64,000 nucleotides of DNA, taken from the NCBI GenBank assembly GCA_947166385.1, contig CAMVEB010000001.1, positions 124,001 to 188,000 on the forward strand, in the 5' to 3' direction. The notes under the pieces were generated by a model. The model searched no databases and had not been told where the DNA came from. It was given only the letters and a program-made list of their open reading frames with translations. Each line of letters opens with the position of its first letter. Within the stretch, counting starts at the first letter, position 1. Below, one piece after another: positions 10,377-21,360 of this stretch. This stretch comes from an uncultured Clostridia bacterium. GTDB lineage: Bacteria > Bacillota > Clostridia > Christensenellales > Aristaeellaceae. A program made the translations under genes and the position numbers.

Positions 10377-12312
10377 AGGAGGAACCTCCGTCACCTGCAG
10401 GCAATTTCCCCTCTGCCGCAGCGCTGAATCCGAGTTTTTGCTTGATTGACTGAAGTTTCTTCTTTCTCCTGTCACGGATTGCCAGCCGTTCGCCCAGATC
10501 CCGGGAACCGACACCGTACACCAGGTACAGGATCAGGCCGGAGATAATCATGATGAATACCGTGGAGGCGCATCGCCGTCCGGAAGCATTCATATTAACG
10601 TTGTTTCGTCCTTCATCCTCGCACATGCTCTGGATGACCATCGCGTAAGTAGTGCCCTCCGCTTTCTTAAAGGTAGCGCCCATGTCATATTCCGAGAACA
10701 GCGCGTTGAAGTTCAGGGCGAACACAGCCAATACGCTCGGGAGAACAATCGGCAGTTTGACCCGTAGGAATGTCACTACCTGGCTGGCTCCGAGGTTTCG
10801 GGCTGCGTCTTCCAATTCCTCATCAATCGCATAGAACGCCGCTTTGATCATCCGCACGGCAAACGGCAGTTTCACCACCATATAGGCAATGACAATGAGG
10901 ATTCGGACATTTTCCTTCATATACAGGTTCTGGCCGAAGACATAGAAGACATTGCCGTTGAAGAAGGTCCGGTAGGAATAGCAAATCAGAATGGTCGGCA
11001 GCAGCCAGGGGAACAGCATACAGGCTTCCACCACCCTGCCGCGTTTTTTCTTCTTGTGTTTAAAGATATAGTTCACAGCTACCACAACAATCACACAGGC
11101 AAGTGCGGCAGCGATCGCGCTCATGATAAAGCTCAGTCGGATGCCGCCGACAGTTTTCTCATTGCCGAACACGCCGGAGATGGCGCCTCTGCTGACCATC
11201 TCTTTTCCTTTCCAGTTCTGGTAGACATAGTCTTGATTTCCGAAGTAGTTGGACAGCGTCCAGGATGAGAAGTCAAGCGTTTTATTCCGGACGTTGCCCC
11301 AGTTCTGGAAGGAGAACAAAATGATCATGACCACCGGGGTCATATAGATAATGAATAACACATAGGCATAGATATGAACCAGAACATTGGCCACCGGATT
11401 CTGGATCTTCTGCTTGACCAGTTTTGCCTTGGTTTTGCTGACAGAAAGGTAATGTCCCTTGCTCTCGTAATGGTTCAGTGTCAGCAAAAGCACAATCGTG
11501 CACATGGCCAGAATGACAGACAGCAAAGCCGCCCGTGCCTGCGGGAAGGCTTCGTCTGCCACAGACGATCCTGCCAGCCGTACAATCTCCGGGTTGATGG
11601 AGTTGTATCCCAGCAATGTCGGTGCGGACATGGCGCACAGGCCGGTGATGAAGGTCATGACTGTCAGGGAAAACAGGGTGGGAAGCAGCGTCGGCATGAC
11701 GACTTTCCACAGAACCTTGAACGGACGGGCGCCCAGGTTGCGGGCCGCCTCCACGGTATTGTAGTCAATGCCCCGGATCGCGTTGCGGAGGAAAAGGGCA
11801 TGATTGGAAGTACAGGCAAATGTCATCGTGAACAGAACAGCGTTGAATCCGGTAAACCATTGTTTGTTTATCCCTGGGAAAACATCTGCCAGCCATTTTG
11901 TCATCAGTCCGTTCGGATCGTACAGGAACTGATATCCGGTGACCAGGGCAACGCCGGAATAAATCAGTGTTGTCATGTATCCAAGCCGCAGGATCTTGGC
12001 CCCTTTGATATCAAAGTACTCCGTCAGCAGAACGATGGAGATGCCGACCACGTTCACCGTGATCACCAGACAGACCGCCAGCTTAATGGAGTTCAGCAGA
12101 AACTGCGGCATGTTGCCGGCAAAGAAGAACCGGATGACCGCAAAGGGGTCGGGGTTTCCGGCTGCGTCCGTTTCCCGGAAAACGGATGTCAGCGTATTGA
12201 AACAGGGGATCACCATAAAGCCCAGGAAGAGATAGATGAACAGAACGCCGCCGAAGATCCCCCAGAGCTTTCCGATGCCGTACTTTTGCGTGCTTTTGAT
12301 TGGAGCCTGCAT
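10369..12312 (-). CDS. ABC transporter permease with two BPD modules (Fe3+/polyamine type)
   Basis: About 12 TM; two EAA loops, EAARNLGARPFKVLWKVVMP and DAARNLGASQVVTFLRVKLPIVLPS. Confidence 0.9.
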   Translation of the reverse strand: MQAPIKSTQKYGIGKLWGIFGGVLFIYLFLGFMVIPCFNTLTSVFRETDAAGNPDPFAVIRFFFAGNMPQFLLNSIKLAVCLVITVNVVGISIVLLTEYFDIKGAKILRLGYMTTLIYSGVALVTGYQFLYDPNGLMTKWLADVFPGINKQWFTGFNAVLFTMTFACTSNHALFLRNAIRGIDYNTVEAARNLGARPFKVLWKVVMPTLLPTLFSLTVMTFITGLCAMSAPTLLGYNSINPEIVRLAGSSVADEAFPQARAALLSVILAMCTIVLLLTLNHYESKGHYLSVSKTKAKLVKQKIQNPVANVLVHIYAYVLFIIYMTPVVMIILFSFQNWGNVRNKTLDFSSWTLSNYFGNQDYVYQNWKGKEMVSRGAISGVFGNEKTVGGIRLSFIMSAIAAALACVIVVVAVNYIFKHKKKKRGRVVEACMLFPWLLPTILICYSYRTFFNGNVFYVFGQNLYMKENVRILIVIAYMVVKLPFAVRMIKAAFYAIDEELEDAARNLGASQVVTFLRVKLPIVLPSVLAVFALNFNALFSEYDMGATFKKAEGTTYAMVIQSMCEDEGRNNVNMNASGRRCASTVFIMIISGLILYLVYGVGSRDLGERLAIRDRRKKKLQSIKQKLGFSAAAEGKLPAGDGGSSCE

Positions 12313-12325
12313 ATTCTCACCCCCG

Positions 12326-13333
12326 TCAATAGCTCATGATATCCGCCGGATCAATTCGCAGAATAACCTGGTCACCGGGCTCGTAGATATTGATCCCATC
12401 GTTCTTTTCAACGGCTTTCAATGTTTGTCCGGCCGCCTGAATCGTATACTTGATAAACAGGCCGTAATACTCCTGGGATTCAATGACGCCGGGGATCTCC
12501 GCAGCGTTTCCGGATGTTTTCTTTTCCTCTCCGGCCGCCCGGACACCGACCCGCTCCAGCCGGATATAATGTGCTTTTCCCGGAGCAAGGCTCATCTTTC
12601 CGATGATTTCATCGCCCAGCTTGTTGATGTCTCCGATAAAATTAGCCACAAACTCTGTCTGCGAATGGTTGTAAACTTCATTGGGCTTCCCGATCTGCTC
12701 GATATATCCCTTGTTGAATACGGCGATCCGGTCGGAAAGCGTCAGCGCCTCTTCCTGGTCATGGGTCACATAGATAGTGGTGATGCCGAATTCCCGCTGC
12801 ATTTTCTTCAATTCATTCCGAAGGTTGACGCGCAGCTTCGCATCCAGGTTGGACAGCGGTTCATCCATGCAGATGATGGCAGGCTCGGTAACCAGAGCAC
12901 GTGCGATCGCCACGCGCTGCTGTTGTCCGCCGGAGAGCTGGGAAACCGCTTTCGCCAGCTGTTCGTCCGTCAGGTCTACTTTGCGGGCGATGGTGGTGAC
13001 TTTACGGTCAATCTCGTCCTTCTTCATCTTTTTGATTTTCAGGCCGAAAGCAATATTGTCCCTGACGGTCATCGTCGGGAAGAGGGCATAGGACTGGAAT
13101 ACGATTCCGATGTTCCGCTTTTCAATCGGTACATGCGTGATATCTTTCCCCTGCATCTGAACTGTTCCGCTGACTGGCTCAATAAAACCGGTAATCGTTC
13201 TCAGCGTTGTGGTTTTTCCGCAGCCGGAAGGCCCGAGAAAGGTAAAGAACTCCCCTTCCTTGACATGTACGTTGATGTTATGCAGTGCCTCGAAGTCCCC
13301 GAACTTCACGACAATATCGGTTAATTTGATCAT
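12326..13333 (-). CDS. ABC transporter ATP-binding protein (FbpC/PotA-like)
   Basis: [43 protein letters not shown], plus a TOBE-like tail; start MIKLTDIV. Confidence 0.93.
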   Translation of the reverse strand: MIKLTDIVVKFGDFEALHNINVHVKEGEFFTFLGPSGCGKTTTLRTITGFIEPVSGTVQMQGKDITHVPIEKRNIGIVFQSYALFPTMTVRDNIAFGLKIKKMKKDEIDRKVTTIARKVDLTDEQLAKAVSQLSGGQQQRVAIARALVTEPAIICMDEPLSNLDAKLRVNLRNELKKMQREFGITTIYVTHDQEEALTLSDRIAVFNKGYIEQIGKPNEVYNHSQTEFVANFIGDINKLGDEIIGKMSLAPGKAHYIRLERVGVRAAGEEKKTSGNAAEIPGVIESQEYYGLFIKYTIQAAGQTLKAVEKNDGINIYEPGDQVILRIDPADIMSY

Positions 13334-13414
13334 ATGCGTCCAGCTCCTTATATCCATTTGCTTTGCTTGTTCCGGCCGGGCAGCTTCCTGCGGCTGCGAC
13401 AGCCGACAAAAAGT

Positions 13415-13444
13415 GGACGGGTCCGAAGGGATTCGGACCCGTCC
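13415..13444 (-). terminator. Terminator-like hairpin between the binding-protein gene and the ATPase gene
   Basis: Perfect 13-bp stem GGACGGGTCCGAA-GGGA-TTCGGACCCGTCC, minus-strand tail ACTTTTTG. Confidence 0.75.
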
Positions 13445-13459
13445 GGAAATCTTCCGTGA

Positions 13460-14659
13460 TTACTGTTCAGCAGCCTGGGTCAGGGTTGCCCAGTCCAGAT
13501 TGTCCCAATCGGGTTCTGCGGGAGCATTCGCATTGTCCGCCCAGTAGAAGCCCAGGTTGGTCATGATGTTCGTCCATTCGGAGGAATGAGCGCCCACATA
13601 TTCGGCATAGGTCATTTCGGTGCCGGGCACGGTAGTCAGGGAGCAGTTCTTGATCGCATAGATCGGAGGAACTTCATCGTACAGTTCCTTCACGGCGTCA
13701 GTGTTGCAGGGATAGGAGTCAAAAGCGTTGGACCATTCAATCTGTGTCGCAGCAGAGCCGAACCACTCCGCGAAGGCTTTCACGGTTTCGGTTTCTGCTT
13801 CGGAACGGCCTTCCCGGTCAAGCACGCCGATGTACTCGGCAATGTAATAGGTGCCGTCTGCGATGTCAACCAGTCCCCAGTTCTCGCCTACCGGAACACC
13901 CGTCAGGGGATGTTCATAGGCAGAGTTGCCGGAGGTGGCGGTGATTTCACCGTACAGGGAGGAGGAGTAGAAGGTGGAAACCTGAACATCGCCGCGGATC
14001 AGGGGCTCCAGGCCGTACTTGTCACCGGTATTCTGGCCGTTGGCGCAGTACTGCCACAGCTTCTTCCAGCCGTCCACAGAAATTCCGCCGGCGGGGGATT
14101 CCGGATCAGTGAACGCGTACAGCATAGCATTGTTGATATTCATGTTGGTGGTGCCGCCCACTTTGCCCTGGCGGTACCACTTATAGCCGGAATCAACCAG
14201 ATCGGCCCAGTGATCGAATTTCAGAGCCTCGCCGTTGGTGCCGAATTCATCATTCCGGTACAGCATCAGAATGTTCTGGATAACCAGTCCGTAGGCTTTG
14301 CCGTCGAACTTGTATTCGCCGACAGTATCTGCCCAGGAGGGAGTCCAGTCCATGACCTTCAGGTTCTCATACTGGCCGTTGACCAGCTGGGACCAGCGGA
14401 CTTCGTTCAGGCCGAAAATAATATCGCCGTCCTTGTTCTCGTTGGCGGCCTGCACTGCAGCCGTGTCGCCGGAAATGACGGAGTTGTCGTCGATGGAAAT
14501 GTTGAAACCGGCTTCCTTGGCCTTTTCAATCAGCCAGGTCGCCCGTTCAGTGGAGTTGGAGTTGGAATAGATCCTGATGGTGTAATCATCTGCGCTGGCA
14601 AAGCTGCACAGAGAAAGCACCATAATCGCGGCTACCAAAACAGCCAGAATCTTTTTCAT
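13460..14659 (-). CDS. Extracellular solute-binding protein of the Fe3+/polyamine-type ABC system
   Basis: Signal peptide MKKILAVLVAAIMVLSLCSFASA; first gene of the SBP-ATPase-permease set; IRIYSNSNSTERATWLIEKAKEAGFNI is AfuA-like. Confidence 0.85.
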   Translation of the reverse strand: MKKILAVLVAAIMVLSLCSFASADDYTIRIYSNSNSTERATWLIEKAKEAGFNISIDDNSVISGDTAAVQAANENKDGDIIFGLNEVRWSQLVNGQYENLKVMDWTPSWADTVGEYKFDGKAYGLVIQNILMLYRNDEFGTNGEALKFDHWADLVDSGYKWYRQGKVGGTTNMNINNAMLYAFTDPESPAGGISVDGWKKLWQYCANGQNTGDKYGLEPLIRGDVQVSTFYSSSLYGEITATSGNSAYEHPLTGVPVGENWGLVDIADGTYYIAEYIGVLDREGRSEAETETVKAFAEWFGSAATQIEWSNAFDSYPCNTDAVKELYDEVPPIYAIKNCSLTTVPGTEMTYAEYVGAHSSEWTNIMTNLGFYWADNANAPAEPDWDNLDWATLTQAAEQ

Positions 14660-14710
14660 GGGAAACCCTCCTATGTTTTTTTCACCGCAAAGCGGTGTTT
14701 TGTTGGAGGT

Positions 14711-14739
14711 ATTATACTAAAAAAAGGTTGCTAATGCAA
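14711..14739 (-). promoter_or_regulatory. Putative sigma-A promoter of the SBP gene: TTGCAT-17 bp-TATAAT
   Basis: Reverse complement TTGCATTAGCAACCTTTTTTTAGTATAAT; the -35 lies within a terminator stem-loop. Confidence 0.75.
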
Positions 14740-14741
14740 CC
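14726..14741. terminator. Short hairpin with T-runs on both sides; likely terminator of the upstream minus-strand gene
   Basis: GGTTGC-TAAT-GCAACC, minus-strand tail TTTTTTT and plus-strand tail CGTTTTTT. Confidence 0.6.
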
Positions 14742-14772
14742 GTTTTTTCAGGAATCTGTTTTTTTGGTTCGC

Positions 14773-15546
14773 TTATTGGAGAAATCTCATATATTCATTC
14801 AGCACATTGAACAGCATATCGCCGGAGCAGACCGGAAGAATATAATCGGTTTTTCCGATTTGTTCAAAAGCATAGAAATCCGCTGTCTTTGTCAGAACCA
14901 GCGCGGGGATAATATCGGTGTTTTTCCCGAACAGAATCTCCAGGTACGGTACATATTTGGCGGCCTGGAGGACTTCCTCCGGTTCGATCTGGTCCTTCAT
15001 CTTGAATTCCAACGAGAATACTCTTCCGGGAGTGATAATCAGTACATCTGCATAAATCCGGATCATTCGGGCCTTGTTGAAACGGAATTCAAAGACGGTT
15101 TCCCATGGACCGAAATCAATCTCTGTCATATCCCGGAGGTCTTCAAACAGGGTCCGGATCGTCTCCCGGCAGTCGGCAAAAGAGTGAATCAGTCCTCGGG
15201 TATCGTTCAGGTTGCGGCCGATTCTGCGGCAGCCTTCCTTCAGTTCCTCCAGCCATTCTTCCGGTTCCCGCGCCAGAAACTCGTCTGCCGTCCCGTACCA
15301 TCCGGAAAACTCGTACAGGCCTTCATGGCGGATTCCCTGCCGGATCATCGCGTGCCAGCGGTATTCCCTGTCCTGGTAACACATTTCCCGCATCAGAGCG
15401 GATGAGAACAGCATGCGGCTGACCGCCGTTTTGTCCAGCCCGGTCTCCCGGGCAATTTCCCGTGCTTTCAGACCGTCGCTGCGGGAGATCAGTGCATAGA
15501 CTTCACGCTCATCCCGGGAAAAAAGGTCTGTTTCCCTGTGTCCCAA
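14773..15546 (-). CDS. HTH protein with a PD-(D/E)XK nuclease-like C-terminal domain
   Basis: N-terminal winged-helix-like REVYALISRSDGLKAREIARETGLDKTAVSRML; C-terminal IYADVLIITPGRVFSLEFKMKD gives a D...ExK arrangement. Confidence 0.55.
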   Translation of the reverse strand: MGHRETDLFSRDEREVYALISRSDGLKAREIARETGLDKTAVSRMLFSSALMREMCYQDREYRWHAMIRQGIRHEGLYEFSGWYGTADEFLAREPEEWLEELKEGCRRIGRNLNDTRGLIHSFADCRETIRTLFEDLRDMTEIDFGPWETVFEFRFNKARMIRIYADVLIITPGRVFSLEFKMKDQIEPEEVLQAAKYVPYLEILFGKNTDIIPALVLTKTADFYAFEQIGKTDYILPVCSGDMLFNVLNEYMRFLQ

Positions 15547-15557
15547 TGCGGTCCTCC

Positions 15558-16478
15558 TCAGACAGTAATCTCTTTCAGGTCATAGGGCGTTGTCTGGTAA
15601 ACCATGTAATTCAGCCAGTTGGCATACAGCAGATTGGCGTGGCTCCGCCAGGTCACAATCGGTTCTTTGGTATCGTCGTCGTCCGGATAATAGTTTTTGG
15701 GAACCTGGATCTTCAGCCCGGCATTCTTGTCCCGCAGGTATTCCTTTTCCAGTGTCAGCGGATCATATTCGCTGTGTCCCATAATAAAAATCTGCCGTCC
15801 GTTATCGGTGGCTGCCGCGTATACGCCGGCTTCTTCGGATGAAGCCAGAATTTTCAGGGCATCGCAGCGTTCAAGATCTTCCCGGTAAACCGTGGTATGT
15901 CGGCTGTGAGGTGCCATGAACACATCGTCAAAGCCGCGGAGCAGGATGTAGTTCTTCCGCTCCGCCCTGTGCGGAAACACGCCGAAAAGCTTCTGGTCCA
16001 TCATATGTTTCCGGATTCCGAAATGGTAATACAGGGCAGCCTGCGCACCCCAGCAGATATGAAAGGTGGAGTGCACATGCTTTTTGCTCCACTCGAAGAT
16101 CTCACACAGTTCCTGCCAGTATTCCACTTCTTCGAAAGCCAGGTGTTCCACAGGGGCGCCGGTAATAATCATCCCGTCAAAATTCTGGTCGCTGATTTCC
16201 GGAAATGTTTTATAAAAAGCTGTCAGGTGTTCTGCAGAGGTGTTCTTGGAGATATGACTCCGCATTTTGATCAGTTCGGTTTCCACCTGCAGCGAGGTAT
16301 TTCCCAGCAGGCGAAGGAGCTGCGTCTCGGTATCAATCTTTGTTGGCATCAGATTAACGATGGCGATCCGCAGCGGACGGATGTCCTGTGTTGTGGCCCG
16401 CGTTTCCGTCATCACGAAGATGTTTTCTTCCGTCAGCGTTTTATAGGCCGGCAGCTCATTCGGAATCTTGATTGGCAC
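15558..16478 (-). CDS. metA: Homoserine O-acyltransferase (MetA family)
   Basis: [23 protein letters not shown]...[33 protein letters not shown]...[17 protein letters not shown]...GHSEYD; GTG start at 16478. Confidence 0.95.
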   Translation of the reverse strand: MPIKIPNELPAYKTLTEENIFVMTETRATTQDIRPLRIAIVNLMPTKIDTETQLLRLLGNTSLQVETELIKMRSHISKNTSAEHLTAFYKTFPEISDQNFDGMIITGAPVEHLAFEEVEYWQELCEIFEWSKKHVHSTFHICWGAQAALYYHFGIRKHMMDQKLFGVFPHRAERKNYILLRGFDDVFMAPHSRHTTVYREDLERCDALKILASSEEAGVYAAATDNGRQIFIMGHSEYDPLTLEKEYLRDKNAGLKIQVPKNYYPDDDDTKEPIVTWRSHANLLYANWLNYMVYQTTPYDLKEITV

Positions 16479-16546
16479 GATGTTTCCTTCCCTTCCTGTG
16501 AATGTGAAGAAATCCGGAACAGTGTAGCATAAAACAGAAAAAAAGA

Positions 16547-16572
16547 ACAGCACCCACGAACGCGGGTGCTGT
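16547..16572. terminator. Bidirectional-looking terminator after groEL
   Basis: ACAGCACCC...GGGTGCTGT with TTCTTTTTTT on minus and CCTTTTTTT on plus. Confidence 0.8.
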
Positions 16573-16584
16573 CCTTTTTTTGAC

Positions 16585-18219
<1,635 letters not shown>

Positions 18220-18239
18220 CTATCTCCTTTTTCTCTGAA

Positions 18240-18524
18240 TTATTCTACAACAGCCAGAATGTCGCTTTGCCGGACGATGATCAGTTCCTCGCCGTCCACT
18301 TTCACTTCGGTTCCGGCATACTTGGAATAGATCACCTTCTGGCCTTCCTTAACATTCATGGTGATTTCCTTACCGTCCACATTTCCTCCCGGACCGACAG
18401 CAAGCACAATCGCCATCTGAGGCTTTTCCTTGGCGCCGCTGGTCAGAATCAGGCCTGATTTTGTTGTTTCTTCAGCTTCGCAGTTCTTGATGACAACGCG
18501 GTCACCCAAAGGCTTCACGGTCAT
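18240..18524 (-). CDS. groES: 10 kDa co-chaperonin GroES
   Basis: MTVKPLGDRVVIKNCEAEETTKSGLIL...YSKYAGTEVKVDGEELIIVRQSDILAVVE. Confidence 0.99.
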   Translation of the reverse strand: MTVKPLGDRVVIKNCEAEETTKSGLILTSGAKEKPQMAIVLAVGPGGNVDGKEITMNVKEGQKVIYSKYAGTEVKVDGEELIIVRQSDILAVVE

Positions 18525-18562
18525 GTATAATTCCTCCTGTCATACTTTACGGTTTTTTGCTT

Positions 18563-18589
18563 TTAGCACTCATTTGAGGTGAGTGCTAA
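18563..18589 (-). promoter_or_regulatory. CIRCE element (HrcA operator)
   Basis: Exact TTAGCACTC-N9-GAGTGCTAA upstream of groES. Confidence 0.97.
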
Positions 18590-18600
18590 TAACATCATGT

Positions 18601-18629
18601 AATATAATGCATTTGCCCGCATTCCGCAA
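18601..18629 (-). promoter_or_regulatory. Putative groESL promoter: TTGCGG-17 bp-TATATT
   Basis: Reverse complement TTGCGGAATGCGGGCAAATGCATTATATT, just upstream of CIRCE. Confidence 0.65.
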
Positions 18630-18787
18630 CTATGATGATGCGCAAAAATCCTGTAATTTCTCTTTTATATATTGTTTTTTATCTATATTCTTTGTTTTTC
18701 TCCGTTTTCCGTGATTTCAGGAATATCTTTCTCATGTGTTACAATAATTTGAATTGTCGGAAATCTTTGCCGGCGCTCAGTCTTTCT

Positions 18788-19885
18788 ATGGAAAGGATTT
18801 CTCTGCTGATGGAAAAGGCCTCTGAAATTGCTGCCTCTCTCCTCTCCTGGTATGACAGGTGTGCCCGTTCCATGCCCTGGCGGGGAATCAATAATCCTTA
18901 TTATACCTGGGTCAGTGAAGCAATGCTGCAGCAAACCCGGGTTGAAACCGTTTTGTTTTATTATGATCGCTTTATTGCCCGTTTTCCGGCGATTTCCGAC
19001 CTGGCTGCCGCTGATGAATCAGATGTTCTGAAGATGTGGGAAGGGCTTGGGTATTACTCCCGTGCCAGGAACCTGCACCGGGGAGCCCGGCAGGTCATGG
19101 AGGAATACGAAGGTATTCTTCCCCGGAATCCCGATCTTTTGCGGAAAATCCACGGAATCGGGCCGTACACGGCCGGTGCAATTGCCTCCATTGCCTATCA
19201 GGTGCCTGTGCCGGCCGTAGACGGAAATGTGATTCGTGTCCTTTCCAGGCTTTACGGAATTCGCGAAAGTGTTCAGCAACCTTCTGTCCGGAAAAACCTG
19301 GATCTTCTGGCTGCCGGGCTGGTACCGCTGGATCGGCCGGGGGATTATAACCAGGCGGTGATGGATCTCGGTGCCACCGTCTGCGTTTCCGGTACACCGG
19401 ATTGTGGTCGCTGTCCGCTCTCTTCTTTCTGCGATGCATTTGCCTGCGGGGATGCATCCGATCTTCCGGTCCTTCCGAAAAGCAAACCGCCAAAGACGGA
19501 ATACTGGACCGTCCCGGTCATTCGCTGCAGGGAATCTCTGCTTCTCCGTCTCCGAAAGGAGACCCTGCTGCAGGGACTCTGGTGTTTTCCGATGCTGTCC
19601 TGCCAGGCAGAAGAAGCGACGACATATCTGGAAAAGAAAACCGGCCTGGTCTGTCATCCGTCCGGTTCCGCTGCTCCTGCCCGTCATGTGTTCACCCACC
19701 GGATCTGGGAAATGACAGTTCTCCCGTTATTGACGGAAGACCAGCTTCCCATGCCTGGGGAGGAACGCTGGATTCCGTACAGGGAATTGTCTTCCTTGGC
19801 TTTTCCGACAGCAATGAATAAAGCACTTTTGGTGGCAGCGCAGCTTTTTGGCGTTGAAAAGAGCTTCCCGGCCGGGAAGCTCTGA
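18788..19885 (+). CDS. mutY: A/G-specific adenine glycosylase
   Basis: MPWRGINNPYYTWVSEAMLQQTRVETV, HhH KIHGIGPYTAGAIASIAY, AVDGNVIRVLSR, Fe-S CVSGTPDCGRCPLSSFC. Confidence 0.95.
   Translation: MERISLLMEKASEIAASLLSWYDRCARSMPWRGINNPYYTWVSEAMLQQTRVETVLFYYDRFIARFPAISDLAAADESDVLKMWEGLGYYSRARNLHRGARQVMEEYEGILPRNPDLLRKIHGIGPYTAGAIASIAYQVPVPAVDGNVIRVLSRLYGIRESVQQPSVRKNLDLLAAGLVPLDRPGDYNQAVMDLGATVCVSGTPDCGRCPLSSFCDAFACGDASDLPVLPKSKPPKTEYWTVPVIRCRESLLLRLRKETLLQGLWCFPMLSCQAEEATTYLEKKTGLVCHPSGSAAPARHVFTHRIWEMTVLPLLTEDQLPMPGEERWIPYRELSSLAFPTAMNKALLVAAQLFGVEKSFPAGKL
19860..19883 (-). terminator. 24-bp perfect palindrome inside the mutY 3' end; likely minus-strand terminator of the M18 gene
   Basis: AGAGCTTCCCGG/CCGGGAAGCTCT, minus-strand tail TTTTC. 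Confidence 0.6.
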
Positions 19886-19915
19886 GAATGAAGATAATCA
19901 ATGATATGTTGTGTT

Positions 19916-21307
19916 TTATGCGTTCAGCATAAATGCTTTATAGGCTTTCGTCGCTTCGTACAGGTCTGCCTTGGAGATGACCTCCATCGGCGCGTGCATG
20001 TTCAGCACGGCCACCCCGCTGTCAATTACTTCCATCCCGTACAGGGCGCAGATATAGGCGATCGTTCCGCCGCCGCCCAGATCCACCCGGCCCAGTTCCG
20101 CCGTCTGCCAGCAGACCTTGTTATCATCCATGATTTTCCGTATTTTCCCGATAAACTCAGCGTTCGCGTCGTTGCTTCCTCCCTTTCCCCGACTGCCTGT
20201 GAATTTGTTGTAACAGACACCGCGGCCCAGGAAGGCGGCATTTTTCTTTTCAAAAGCGGATGCATACAGCGGATCGAAGCCTGCGCTCACATCACAGGAC
20301 AGCATCCTGCTGTTCCGCAGAGTACGGCGCACCTTCAGTTCACTGTAATCCCCCATCAGATTCAGGATTTCCGCAACAGCATTCTCCAGATAGTTTGCCT
20401 GCATACCGGTCGCTCCGACGCTTCCGATTTCTTCCTTGTCCACCAGCATACCGCAGCAGGTGCTTTCCGGCGTTGTTTTGATCTCAAGGAGGGCCTGCAG
20501 CTCCGCAAAAGCGCAGCTTCTGTCATCATGGCCGTACCCCATGATCATAGACCTGTCCAGACCGAAATCCCGTGCTTTGCCGGCAGGAACCGCTTCGATT
20601 TCCGCGGAGATCATATCCTCCTCTTCAATCTGGTATTCATCCTTCAGGATCTTCAGCAAAAAGGCCTTGACCGGCTCCTTCTCCTCTCCTGCAAGCGGTT
20701 TCCCGGCTACAATGATATCCAGGTCCTCCCCGGTAATGGCTTCGCTCAGTTTCTTGGCGGACTGCTCCTGAGACAGGTGAATAAGCAGGTCGCTGACACC
20801 AACCACTGGGTCGCTTTCCTTCTCGCCGATACAAATGTTCACCGAGCTGCCGTCTTTTTTCACCACAACGCCGTGCAGCGCCAGAGGGCGGGCTGTCCAC
20901 TGGTATTTTTTGATTCCGCCGTAATAATGCGTATCTGCAAGAGCAAGTCCATTGTCCTCGTAGAACGGATTCTGTTTCAGGTCAATCCTCGGAGAATCAA
21001 TATGTGCGCCGACGATATTCATACCATCTTCCAAAGGTTTCTTCCCGATAAAGAAAGCCACGATGGCTTTGTTCATCTGATTCAGGTAGACTTTATCGCC
21101 GGCTTTCAGCTTTTTGTTCTGGCTGATCGCCTGATCCAGCGGGATATAACCTGCTTTTTCGAGCGCTGCAATCGCATATGCCGCGCATTCCCGTTCGGTT
21201 TTCCCGTGATCCAGGAAGTCTTTATAGGCATCCGCCAATGCTTCCAGTTTATGGTTGTCTGTCTTTTTATACTGCTTCCATGCATTCGGTCTTTCCATGA
21301 AATTCAC
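19916..21307 (-). CDS. M18-family aminopeptidase
   Basis: NIVGAHIDSPRIDLKQNP, MLVDKEEIGSVGATGMQ, CYNKFTGSRGKGGSNDANAEF. Confidence 0.92.
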   Translation of the reverse strand: MNFMERPNAWKQYKKTDNHKLEALADAYKDFLDHGKTERECAAYAIAALEKAGYIPLDQAISQNKKLKAGDKVYLNQMNKAIVAFFIGKKPLEDGMNIVGAHIDSPRIDLKQNPFYEDNGLALADTHYYGGIKKYQWTARPLALHGVVVKKDGSSVNICIGEKESDPVVGVSDLLIHLSQEQSAKKLSEAITGEDLDIIVAGKPLAGEEKEPVKAFLLKILKDEYQIEEEDMISAEIEAVPAGKARDFGLDRSMIMGYGHDDRSCAFAELQALLEIKTTPESTCCGMLVDKEEIGSVGATGMQANYLENAVAEILNLMGDYSELKVRRTLRNSRMLSCDVSAGFDPLYASAFEKKNAAFLGRGVCYNKFTGSRGKGGSNDANAEFIGKIRKIMDDNKVCWQTAELGRVDLGGGGTIAYICALYGMEVIDSGVAVLNMHAPMEVISKADLYEATKAYKAFMLNA

Positions 21308-21360
21308 GCTCCTTTTGACGGTATCTTACCATGATTCGGCGTGAAAAACAACTTTTCCCT

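Noticed and set aside
14681-14697. CACCGC-AAA-GCGGTG hairpin upstream of the SBP start, considered as a riboswitch or attenuator
   Set aside because: Too short and without a recognisable aptamer; may be a leader hairpin only
16479-16546. Looked for a SAM riboswitch or T-box upstream of metA
   Set aside because: Under 70 nt between the groEL terminator and metA; no room for a known SAM or T-box fold
19901-21334. 477-aa plus-strand ORF opposite the M18 aminopeptidase gene
   Set aside because: Antisense shadow; the minus-strand product has clear family motifs
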